A stretch of DNA of 64,000 nucleotides, taken from contig CM062210.1 in the NCBI GenBank assembly GCA_031216445.1, positions 6,382,501 through 6,446,500 of the forward strand, written 5' to 3'. A model generated the notes under the pieces. That model had not been told where the DNA came from and ran no database searches. It saw only the letters and a list, made by a program, of their open reading frames with translations. A program made the position numbers and the translations under genes. The DNA comes from Lateolabrax maculatus. Taxonomy: Eukaryota > Chordata > Actinopteri > Acropomatiformes > Lateolabracidae. Of the stretch, positions 37,426 to 49,900 are shown piece by piece. Numbering within the stretch: the stretch's first letter is position 1; every line of letters begins with the position of its first letter.

Positions 37426-38329
37426 TCACTTTTTTCCTGTTGATGCCAGAAGAGTTGGGGCTCCACGACTGTAACCCATTCTGTTGCAGTGCTGTGTTCT
37501 GGTCGCCTTCATCTCCTGAGATAAATAAGAAACAATCTTATGAAGTTATATTCCATTTTTGCTGTGCGGTTTTGTTGTTAATAAATGCCAAAGTGACAAA
37601 GAGACTAACCGTTGTGAGGGCCGGTTTGTGGACACAGTGAATATACGGTTTGGGCTCCGGTTCAATCTCTCCCCCAAGCGTTTTATAACAGATTCCACAG
37701 TCTATCACTGGCTGCATGACGGCACACAAACAAAACAGGGAGGACGAGTTAGAGCGTGCAATCGCCCTCAAATTCCACATTTCTGAGTTCAGTAATGCAG
37801 CTCAAAATCAGACATAACTTACTCTGTCGTTTCTGAACTGACACGCTGTGGTGTCAACCGTTCCTTTTGAACAGTTGGTGGCTTTAAGGTAGAAGTGATG
37901 GTAGATGTATGTCACATCAAAACCAGACTAAAAGAAAGAGAAGAACAGGGATTAGCTCCGAATAACTATCAACCACCTTAAGGAGTTTTCTCTGATACAA
38001 TTACCACACTCTTCAATGATTAGAGATTTTCATGAGGGTTTTATTTACAGGAAATCACCCCAAACCACTTAATAATGAGCCACAGCACAAACAAAGATAA
38101 ACACTGACAAAAGAAAAAAAGACATGCTGTACAACACCTGATCGTCTTTCTGTAAGAGACTTCTGAAGAAGAGAAAATGGTGCTGGATTCCAGCACGAGA
38201 GTTGAGATTCTCCAGGGCCAGGTCCACTCCTTTCTTGTAGGTTTCAGAAAGTTTATTGTAATTCTCCTGTGCATTAGACGAATACAGCAAGACTCCAATG
38301 CTGAACAGCAACACCAATAAAGCAGCCAT
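37426..38329 (-). CDS. rarres2: Chemerin-like secreted protein (retinoic acid receptor responder 2), copy 2
   Basis: Four exons: 38,329-38,138, 37,927-37,823, 37,711-37,610 and 37,515-37,426, all phase 0, give 162 residues. Exon 1 and exon 3 have exactly the lengths seen in copy 1. There is a signal peptide (MAALLVLLFSIGVLLYSSNA, then Q). The six cysteines are conserved: NCSKGT, ACQFRNDR, DCGICYK, HCVHKP and HCNRM. The C-terminus is GAPTLLASTGKK. The exon 1 donor (GTGTTG) and exon 3 donor (GTTAGT) are weaker than usual. The ATG at 38,329 is chosen because a longer upstream frame would spoil the signal peptide and crosses non-conserved sequence. The two copies are clearly related but well diverged, so this duplication is far older than that of lectin copies 1 and 2. 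Confidence 0.78.
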
Positions 38330-38839
38330 TTTTCTCCCTGTGTCTGGTAATGTGGGGGCGGGGGGTAGAGTAACAGCCCACCCACTCCGTGTTGTTTTCC
38401 TGAACAGGACAGAACATCCAGCCCTCTTTTTCCTGGGAAACAGATTTATTTTCCAAGCCTCAATGATCTGTATTTGATGTTGATTCACGGCAGATTTTAA
38501 CATGATCATTTTAGTACGATGGCCCTGAAAGATCAATGCACTGCAACTCAGAAAACACATGCAAATATACAAAACAAAAGAAAAGGAAGAAAGCATTTGA
38601 CAAAAAACATAAAACCCAGCCACATACAGAAGTGCTGCAAGTCACACAGTGTAGAACATGTTAGTTATAGAAAACAACAGATTCAGTCTGAGCGTTTTTT
38701 GACTTTTTAATGTTCTTTATTTAGTAACTAACTTCAGTTGTGTTCTTTGCTGCAGGTTTCAAATTGATAAAGAGATTTTCTTAATTTTCTTTTATATGCA
38801 TGTTTTCTTACACACATTAAAAACACGCCAGAACAGCAG

Positions 38840-40967
38840 CCAGGATAAATAGAAAATAACTTTTATTTGTCATCAATATTTCAACCACGAATGTACAAGG
38901 GAACATCAGCAACAGCCTCTTGGACTTTGTATTGCTTTTGAAATGGAACAACATATCGTATCAGCATTTCACGATTTTGACAGATACTTTGGCAGACACA
39001 GACTACTTTCACTCCATCCACAGGCACAATAAGCAAACATAAAACTGACACTGTACTTCCCTGCCTACTTCTCATTAACATCCCCCTTCATTGTCCATGG
39101 CCATGATGCAGCCAAATGTGTGTGTACATAAAAAAAAAAAAAAAAAATTCTGTGACATACTCCAAATAAATCTTCAAAAACAGCAATAATGCCTTATATT
39201 GCAACAGATAAATAATGGAGAGATGTTTGATTTATGAGCGTCTCAAAAGTGCAAACTATTGTAACACGTGTGTCGTCCATACAAACACAACAGACACTTG
39301 TAGCTGATCATGGTCCCACAGGCACTTGATTTTGTGCACCTTTGTGACATCAAACAGGCACAAGATCATAATGACAGTCAAGCTGAGATGGGACAGTGGT
39401 GTCTGAAATACACACTTGAGAGTAACAGAGGACCGAAAATTTTAGTTATTTGACACAGTCAAAGCTTTAACCAATCCATGTCACACTGATACAATATGAC
39501 ACAAAAAAATAATACATATATATATAAATATATATATATATATATTTTTAAAAGCCTTCCCTCTCAGTAATGCATGAATATTGAGATTGTCTACACAGCT
39601 TGTGTGGAAATTTGGTCGACAAAGTTCACGTGAGAGTGAATGAAATGTTTCAACAATTATTCGATGCCAAGACAAATAGCAAACATATGATAAAACAAGG
39701 AATGTTATACTATAAAGTTTTGTTAATTTAGGCTAACAACAAGGTTAGAAGATGTGAGATGGCTGAACTGCAGCTTATTGTTCTGATCACAAAACTATTT
39801 ACACAAGACATTTGGCACTTGGACAAAGAAACCAATAAATTACAGTGATTCCCATAATCAACCACACCAAGTGAGACCTCAAAACAAACTCTACATTAGT
39901 ACATTAGTGCCCTAAACATGTGCGTAGAGACATTAAGAGTATAATTATTAAACCACTGTGTTATTTTCTACAAAAAAAATAATTGTGTTATGATGAAAAA
40001 CATGATGTCATGGCATTAGTGTAATGAGAAACTGCATTTTCATGTACTGTTTTTTTGGTACATCGTCATCACAGCCCTGCAAGATCTCCCTCTTCTGATG
40101 ATCTTAAATCACTGCAGGTACAGAATTTGACATAAAAGTCCAACGATCATCTAAACTGCTGCCTTTGAGTAAATAACATGTATGGTTAAAGAAGGACAGG
40201 CTAAAACCACAGACAGTGATTTAAGAAGCAAACTACGGCAACACTGATATTTTAAGGATTTAAGATGAGATAAAATGATTACATAAAATACAGTCACTGT
40301 TCAGATTTGGTGTCTTAAAAAAAGTGCTACGAGCTTCAGGAGGCGGTTAAAGTGATCAGCTGTCTAAAATAAGACAGAATGAGGAAAAAAAAATACCTCT
40401 CAGTATACCTTTGTATTTCCTTCATAAGGCGCTTAGTGAGCTTAAAACATGTAAAAGCGACAAACTTGAATAGCAATAACTCAGCATGTTAATATAAAAG
40501 AATGTATCCCATATATCCTCCACATATTCAATGTGAATCAGAGCAACCTTTCAGGGCTAAAAATTAATCGGTGTTGCAAAATCTATCTACTGTAATCGCA
40601 TTAAATTTTGAGCTCGAGATCATTTGATTTGGAATCTCTTGTCCCCTGAAATATATATATTTTTAAAAAGTATATTATGAGTGAACACACGTTATGGACT
40701 GTTTGAACTCCTCAGTTTGGATTTCATCCTATGAGCCACAAAGTGTTTTGGTCGGACCAAAGTATCAAGCAACCAGACCTGCAAGGTATTTCATGTCTCA
40801 CTGATAATGAATAGGACCAGCGGTGCATACTGATGTGGCATCAAATGATGAGTGTTTCAAGTTTGAAGGACTCTGGATCTCATTGGTTGGTAGAGTGACT
40901 GACATATTTTGGTGTCCACTAAGAGGAGTAACGTGGTTAATACGAGGGCTTGTTGCTTGTTGTTTGT
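38840..40967 (-). other. slc4a2: Probable 3' UTR of slc4a2
   Basis: AT-rich sequence without coding potential between the slc4a2 stop and the AATAAA at 38,862-38,867. It includes a TA-rich tract at about 39,510-39,545 and a poly-A run near 39,131. A shorter UTR ending at an earlier signal is possible. Confidence 0.45.
38862..38867 (-). terminator. slc4a2: Likely poly(A) signal of slc4a2
   Basis: AATAAA on the minus strand, about 2.1 kb downstream of the slc4a2 stop codon and before the rarres2 promoter region. The 3' UTR would then cover about 38,840-40,967. Earlier sites are possible, but no gene-like signal interrupts this stretch. Confidence 0.5.
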
Positions 40968-43900
40968 TTACACAGGCATGTGCATCTCCGAGTATTCATC
41001 ATGACACTCGCGTTCGTCAAACTTCGGCTCTGCATCGTCTGCATCCAGCTGGAAGACGGACAAGAGACATCGAGATTAACGTTTTGAATGTTTTTCATTT
41101 CACATTTAAAATAAAACATTCTGTTACAGAATTTTCTTAAAAGAATAAGTTAATTTCTCTACGAGGCATCATGAATGTATTATGTTCCTTGGTGTAATTT
41201 GTGATGTTAAGTGTAGTTAATAGTCAATTTTCTTTCTAATGTTTAGTCTACTAAAGAAATGTCCTACATTTCCCAGAATGCCTTAAAAATAAGCTATTTT
41301 CCTCTGATGTCAAAATCTTGGTACTTGCATTCTTCTACACCACATAAAAGTGCAATTGAATAAAAAAAAAAAATAATAAATGTGAGGTTAATCATAAACT
41401 GCTGATTTGTCAGAGTGTTTAAATGTTTTTGGTGAATATTGTCCTTTTGCAGCTCAGGTAGTGGTGCAGCTGTATAAATAAGAATATTGTGCCCTCTTGT
41501 GGTTAACTTACACATGCAATTTCTCTGACGGTGAAGATGCGGCGCAGCAGGAACATCTTGACAGGGATGGTGAGGATGAGGACGAAGGGGAAAGCCAGCG
41601 ACGCCTGGGTCGACATAACAGCCCACAGGGCGGCCAAACACACCAGCTGGATGCAGGTGAACAGGTGCATACGCAGCGTACGGACCTGGAGGAAACCAAC
41701 ATTATTTAAAGAGGCTCTCACCAGCACTGGTGTGAGAACAGATAAAGATAAATGTTGCTACAAGGATCATAAATGCATCACTGTTGTCAAATCTTGTAAT
41801 GCTGTTTAGGCCATTAAATTGTTTTTTAATCAATTTAGTATAATTTTGAATATATTCAAGTTTTGGACTGTCGGTCACTTTGGGCTCTAGGAAGTTGTGA
41901 AACATTTTTAGCAGCAATGTATCGCTTAAACCATTATAGAATTAATTAATCAACAGATAAATCAATACATCAATTATTAGTCGCATCCCTAAAACTGTCA
42001 TACATTTCATATTTTATCATTTGTCCTGTGATTAGAAGAATTATCTAAAATGTGACTGTGATTTTTTATCATCATGTCATTATTTGATTCAGTTATTATT
42101 TCTTGAAGCTCCATAACTTTACGTAATTATCTGTCCTCTCAGCCTAAATGACCAAACTTCACTGCTCTTACCTTGCGTACGTAGGTGTGGTCAGGGTGAT
42201 ACTTTGGTGGCATGAGCAGCAGCATCATCCGCTCTGTTAGCTGGATACCATTCAGGGACATCACACCCATGTAGAGGAAGATACCAAACAGCACCGCCAG
42301 GGGGATCTGACGCAGCAGGTCACCAATCACAATGGACATACCTGGGGAGGGGAAGAGATGGGAAATTAAATGCTAAATATCCCTTTTTTGGAGGAAGTTA
42401 AAAGTTAAGAATGCAAAGAGGACATGAAATAACGTTTTTTTCAGTAGAGATTTGAATGTCCGACACTCACCAACCATGATGGCGACCAGGAGCCCGGTGA
42501 CCCTCTGCTCCTTCACCTCCTGGATGCGAGGCTTGTCTCCGGGGGCGACGGCCTTGCTCATGACAGTGAGGGCGTTGACGTGGGTCACCGAGCGAACGGT
42601 GGCAGCGGCCATCCACGGCAGGCCGAACAGGGCCGAGGTGCCGCCCAGCACCACGATCAGCATCAGGTCCAGATGGAAGCCAGAACCCTTCACCAGCATC
42701 CGCTCCTTCTTACTCACTATCAGGCTGCAGGAGGGTCGAGGGCGGGGGGGACACAGACATTAAACAACAGGGTTTGGATGAGTCAACCAGATATAAGGTT
42801 GAGTTTGTTGATGTGTTGATAACAGACGGCTGCGTAGCCAAGTGTGAGTTTGTTTTAAACTTTGATTTATTCACCGACTGTGCGTGAATGCTCTTTTAGA
42901 TTGCGGACTTCTTTAACCTCCCTCTTTTAAAATGCAAGACTTTAAACAAACTTTAAAATCCTGTTATATTGGTTTCAGGTTGTTCAGTAAAGATTACTTA
43001 AATTTGGCAATCTGAATTTGAAATCAACTGACTCTTAACAACTACGTCGTAAAGTGGAATAATCCTGATGACATTCCTGCGTGATACGATTTGCAGCGTA
43101 ACTCACGTGGTGATTTGAGTCTCCATGAAGATGAGGATGAAAACCAGCAGAGCGGGGAAACAGCAGGCAAACATCATCCAGATGGGGAATTCACCGTTTG
43201 AACCCAGGGGACTGATGATCCAGCCACGTTTGGTGGGACTCGTAACAGAGAAACCTCGGGGAACACTCAGTTTCTGGTAGAGGACGGCGACAGGAATGAG
43301 TGTGACAGCAAGATGATGATTGTCTGTATTTTGAATCTTTGGAAAACATGAAGGCAAAGTTCAAATATCTACGTAAGACTGAGTGGTAGTACTTGAGTCT
43401 TACCTGTGTGTATGTGTCGTTTATACTGTAATCCACCAGGACCATGATGAGGATGGCAATCGGTACGCCGAAATCTCCAATAATCCTGCGTAACTAAACC
43501 CCCAAAAGATGTGATAGTTTGAGCATAACTGGCAGCTTAACACATTAAATCCAAGAATATGATGATTATTTACAAGTCTGTATTATAGATCACTATTCTG
43601 GCTGTCTATTCTGGAGCACTTTTGTTCTGGAGCTGTTGATCATATAACAAAGAACAGCGACTGAATGGACTTTGTGGTGAGATCAACTGATGTTTCCAAT
43701 TTCAAGAATCAATTTAAACTTTTAATCCAATACAGACTTTTTAACATTTTGGGAAATTTGATACCCCTGTCATGTCTGTTTCCAATAAAATGGAAATTTG
43801 ACCATCTACAATTCCAGGCAAACTCCACCTGCAATAGAAGATCATGTGATATGATCAGAAGCTCCCAAACAGCTCAACTTGGGTAATATTGTTTGCCAAC

Positions 43901-46900
43901 TAGAAAATTTTAGACTGTATGTTGTAGTGGCTCAAATGAGTTTTGGTCTTAATTTTACTAATATTTTATTGTTTAGGAGGGTGTATTTTGGTTCTCAAGA
44001 TGTTTGGATGCAAGAATTGATAGCACTGATGCTAAAAACATACATGGATCCTTGGTATATGAAGGTTAAATAAATATACGGGTTAATATGTAGGGGGTGA
44101 TGTTGCAGGGCTGATGTTTTAAAGTGAATTTAGCTCCTCACCCTTCCAGGAAAGAAAGCACTGTTTTTGAACTTGCGCAGGTAGAAGGCAATGAAAAACG
44201 TTCCGGCCATGAGAACCAGAGAGAGCAGCGCGGTGTTGGGCTCGCCTACGACCGTCACAGGCAGGGTGCTGTTGCTCGGCATGAAGGTGATATGTTCTGA
44301 TGAGGCGTTCTCACTTGTGCTGTTGTCAAGGGAGCAGCGTTTCAGTGGGTGATCCCTGAAAATCTGCCCGACGACACAGAGGGTTCAAATTACTGCACAA
44401 TATTTCACTACAGAATACACTCACAAATATGTACGCACACATGTACACCAGCTGTGATTACTTTCCTTGAAGGGATTATCATTTATCAACGCCTTTCAAG
44501 TCTGTGCCATTAAAACTCTAAAAATAGCAAACCTTCAAAAATCATAAGCCTGGATAATAGTTAAAACTCTTAATCCATTTAACTTTCAAGGCCAATCAGT
44601 CACAAAAGATTTCAGGTGCACTTATTAGAAAAACATACTCATTTCGACCCCAAAGTTTGAGTATTGTCCAAAAATGAGTCTGTTCAGTTTAGTGTCAGGG
44701 ACGTGAACCCGTAGCGTTCCAACTAAAACATTCTGTAATCAGGAGTTGGTATTTCAAGGCTCAGGTGTACCCTGCCGAGTTTGATGAAAGTCTCGCAGAT
44801 GAAAATGAGGGAGATGAGGAAGGAGAAGATCTCTTGGGTGAAGCGGGAGACGAAGCGGACCAGGAAGCTTCCCTCGAAGGCCACCGTGACGATGACGATG
44901 ATGATGAGCCAAAACCCGATCCAGACGCGGCCTGTCAGGTACTCCATCTCGTTTGCTTTGCAGAACTGTGAGGACACAGAGCCAATAAACTATTCATCCA
45001 TTGGAAAATGTAAAAAATGTACTTAGTGTGCCAATTAGGATTTAACAACATTTGAATCATAATCTAGTTAAGTCTAATAGTTGTGTGCTAACCAGCTTGT
45101 TTATTTAGTCATGGATATTTACTGTTAAAGAGAAATACCAAGTTTTCATGGGCTAAGAACATCCATACAAGATATGGATAGAACAACAAGATAGAACCTT
45201 AAAATAATGTAATGATAAACTTCTATCCACATAACTGTGTTATTGTCCAGAGAGTCATCGTCAGTTGTTAGTGAGCTGATTTACTCTTCATCAACTTACA
45301 CTGTAAAAAGCTTCTTCAAAGACCAGCAAGGGTCCGGAGAAGCCCACGATGAGTAGCGGCTGCGCTCCGAGCAAGCAGAAGATCACACCGTGCATGGCTG
45401 TCGACACAATCAGCTCAGAGACGCCAATCAGACCTTCTGTCTTCTCACCTGGCAACAGACACACACAACAAATCAACACCATAATGAACATCAACAGGTT
45501 TTCAAAGGTTTGCCAATAGAACCATCAATACAAAAACATGAAAGGGATTTGACATATGAGACGATGAACTGTGTTTCCACTGTAACTCGAGTCTTGCTTT
45601 TCCATGTGCAACTCACCCAGTAGGCCTCCGAATGTTATGGCTGGAGAGAGGGCAGCAAAGTAGATAAAGATGACGGCAGCCATGCACTGACTGTTCAGGG
45701 CATCCTTGAAGTCACTGACGTACTTTGGGTAACGGCGCCGCACATCTCGTATCAGCCCACCGAAGGGGCGTCCGGTGCGCTCTAAAGGATCATCGGACTT
45801 TTTCAAAGGTGTGAGTAGGGCCTCTGTGTGACGGGAGAGAGCAGATTATTAATTACAGCAACAGGAGGTCATAACAGCAACTGAAATTTCCTTTGAAAAG
45901 GCCACAGGTATACGAGGAGATGCTCACCTTTTTCTTCAAGGCTTTTAGGCTCCTTGGCCGCCAGTTTGCCCCCCTGCTCCTCCCTCTTGCGCAGCATTTC
46001 CCTCTGAAAGCGAGCGACGGAGCGCAGCAGCTCATCGCCTCCCATCTCTGAAGGCGGCAGCACGATGCTGCAGTCCAGGAAGCTGTTGATGGCGTTCAGC
46101 AGGTCCTGCCTGTCGTCTGCCAGGTAGGCTGCCTCGTGGAATTGCTGGATGGTGATTAAGATATAAACAAATTTAACCATAAAAGAAGCAATTAAGGCGA
46201 CTTACTCTATATTCCTCTTCCTCTTTTCTTGCCAGTTTATGTGACAACAATCCAGTTTACTTAACTTTCCTTTCTATTCTAGTCAAAAGCTGGCTGAGGA
46301 AGTGAATCTCCATCGATAAGACTGGATAAGACTGAGGGCAGTCAGTGTCGAAGGTGTAAGACAATACAAGTGACTCTCCTTCATGTTTCAGGGGAATGCT
46401 CTGTGATAAAAGCTTTATAGGAAAATATACTGAATTACATGGAAGAATATTTAGATTTGTACTAACATCCACACTGTCTACACCTCGCTCACCTTGTCCG
46501 ACATCAGTGTGGAGATGGAGCGTCCTATCTGGTGATAGTCCATGCTGGTGGTGGGGGGTCCCAGCAGAACGAAGAGAAACCTGACCGGCACGGGGACCTC
46601 AAGGACGGACTCCAGCTCCACCGCCTCCTGCAGCCGCACAAACGCCATGGTGGGCTGCTCCAGGAAGTCCACGCTGCCTGGAAGACGGCGGGACATAACA
46701 GTCAACATACAGACAGTACTACACACAATGAAAAAATGAAGAAAGACAAATAATATCAGGTTAATATGGTATTTTAAGTAAAGTGTGTGTGGTTTTCTTT
46801 AGTTGGAGATAACTCACCCACAAGGACGACAGTGGCCTCAGCATTTTCAGGAATCTTCTCCAGGAGCTTCAGCTCATGTTTGGATTTGGACCGATGCATA

Positions 46901-49900
46901 CCGGACACCAAGGTCGGCTCCTTCTGCTGCAAATGGAGATCAATGCAATACAATCACGATAATGAAGAGAACTTGTAACTTTTGGACTTGTGGAAAAACA
47001 CTTCAGCTCTAGTCTTACCTGTACTTCATTCTTCTCCATGTCGATGCGTGTGTCCACGTCCCCCGCGGCGTGGATGGTGCCCATGAGCGGGTCGGTCACG
47101 GATGGTTCTGGCTGATGGGTGTGATTGGCACTGTTGTGGTGTGTTATCAGACTGCCCAGGCTGGCTGCGGAGATGTTCCTGGGGAAAGTGCTACTGTGCT
47201 CTTTCTCATCACTCGGGTGACTAGGGGAGGTAGGGAGACGCAGAGAGAGGGTGAGCAGGAGGAAGAGAGGCAGTGACCAGGCATGAAGCCATCTAGTAGC
47301 AGGAAGTGTACAGCAGTGAGGGGAAAGTCAATTTATTCGCTGTTGATCTTACATTGATTACTGATAATTAACAGTATGAACTACTATCAGCGTGTAGTCT
47401 TGTGTCAGCTTGCACACTGTGATGATTAAAATCATTACCATGCTGGTCTGGAGGCTAAGACAAATACCACATAAACATCCACGGTTGGAATCCAGTTAAG
47501 GACCTTTGTCGCATTTCATCCTCATCTCTCCTCACATCTCCTGTCTCAAGTGATAGCGAATTAAAGACTAAAACACAACAAATTAATCTAAAAAAGGTAA
47601 AAAGTAAGATTTTTACTGAAGTGAGTAAAATAAATGTTTCCTTCCTTCCTCAGATTTGAGAAGCCCAAATAAGTGAGTATCCGGTATTTTACAAGAAAAA
47701 AGACAATTAGAGAAAGACATTTTGTGCACCAGAATTACCCGTTTCCCTTTAATATCCTTTTAATAATCTTGCACTAATTCATTTGCAGCCTTTCCCTGAG
47801 ACTCCCTCGATAGGATACTTCCATCCTCTAAAAGGGAAACCTCTGCTTGTTTGTTGCAGTCTGGTGCTGCAAGTCACCTGTGTTTCAGCAGCAGGGCCCT
47901 CAGGACATTGGCTCGGTCCTCAGCTTTGATCTGGTCAGAAATGATCATTTGCTCCACCACCTGGTGGGCGATGCCAGGCAGGGTCTTCTGGTCCAGGTCC
48001 AGCAGCACTGCCCCTGTGGACCCACGCATAACTGAGCTCAGTACTCTGTGAAGTGGATCACTGGCTTTTTGGCTTAAAAAGGACACTTCCACTGGTAACT
48101 CAGTTTCTCTTACCGTGAGAGATGGTCTTTCGGAGCTCCAGCAAACTGCGGAAAGACAGCGAGGCCACGTGAGGTTTCCCCCAGCGGTCGGTCTCCTCCT
48201 CCACGTCTTCCTCAAACTTGATCCATCGAGCCGTCTCCTTCCACTGCATCTCCTGGTTCTTGTCCATGGTCAGCTCATTCAGCTCCACAAACACCTGGAA
48301 CCAACGTCAAACAGGACCACACGCAGGCGTAGGTGAGATACGGTGGAGAACATCCACACTGCCCACACAAAACGACATGCACGTTCAGCATGTGCCAAAT
48401 ATTCAACTTAATAGCCAAAGCACTTTGTATTCAGCCAGTTGATACACTCAAACTTGGTTTAGTGGTGGACACTTCAGTGAAACATTTTGCATGTCAACAG
48501 AAAAACTCCATGCTTACCGGGATACCGAGTGATTTATTTAAAATCACTCAACACACAAAAAAGAAATCTTGCTCATGTTATTAGCCTGGATGTTCAACTT
48601 ACAATTACATCTTAAAAAGGTAAATATGAAAAAGCAAGAGGTCAGACTATAATCTGCTGTGCATCTCTCAGCATCAAATACCGGTTGACAGGTTATCAAT
48701 TGAACACCATGCTGGTCAGTCACAACCCTCTGTGAAATCAAGACCAAAAAACCAGATGGAAAATACTCCCTTAATTTATCATCCTGTGCCATAATACACC
48801 TGCTGCATGCCTATGAAATCACGCTCACACGGGTCAAACCTGACTCTGGCCGGTGACCCAGCCTCACCTTCTGGTACCGAGCCATTTGACCGGAGTCCAT
48901 GTCCAGCAGGATGGCTCCTTGCCGCGAGGCAGAGCGGTACAGAACCACCGGTAACGACTGGAGGAGCGAGACCGAGCGAGAGAGGACTCAAACACTGATG
49001 GAACCGACAGCGACACAAAGGACGGGACCCTCACTTTTACACACATACCCACAGGTAACTCTTCCCCGTCACACACACACACACACACACACCTGACAGG
49101 TACCTGTTGTTTACCCAGGCTGCTGGGGGGGCTGTGTATGAGAGTGTGTGTGTGTGTGTTAATAAAACATAGCTCTCCCTCTCTCAGGAGCTCCCAGTGT
49201 CTGGTTACCTAAGCTCCTCTCCCCCCTCTTTTTTCCTTTCCGTGTGTGAAAGGAAAGAACTCATTCATTCATTTTTAATTGTCTCCTTCCCTCCCTGTCC
49301 CATCCAGAAAAAGAGACAGGGCAGTGCTAAACTTGAGAGAGGGAAAGAACGGAAAACATTTTCCAGGATGCAGCATTTATGATTTATTGTCATTTTTTGG
49401 GGCAATTGAGCAAAGTCTGAAGTAGAAAATAAAGATTAAAACATAGTACCACAAAGTATTTTCTCCTCAAAAATTCCTCAAATTGCATCTGAATTTGAAA
49501 AGCCCAGTCAGTCGTTTTTAAGGGCAAATAAATAAAAGATTTTCTTTTGAACAACTGTAGCATTTCACATATTAATTATTGCAAATATAGGCCATAGTTT
49601 TTTTTAAAAAAAGGTTATTTTTTGGGGAAATAAAATGATAAAATATTGAGCAAATGGTCCGGCCAGGCGGGGATCTAAGCGTGGAGTCGCTGCTTAGGGC
49701 ATTTGCGCCGAATATGGTATGTGCCCTAACCACACGGCTGTCTCTTTTTTGAACAAAACATCTCCATGAAGATTTCTGTGAAAATGTGATGGGACATTTT
49801 AGAAGCTAAAGAATGAATTAAGGTTTTAAACAATAATGAGTTGCAGCCCTAATCGTCATATATTTTATTCCTCGTAGACAGATTTCTTAAAATCCAACAA

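Noticed and set aside
38330..38623. Upstream extension of the rarres2 copy 2 frame to an earlier Met
   Set aside because: It would bury the signal peptide, and copy 1 starts at the position equivalent to 38,329.
44765..44971. Acidic plus-strand frame (ADENEGDEEGEDLLGEAGDE)
   Set aside because: It is antisense to a slc4a2 membrane-domain exon whose phase and family match are certain.
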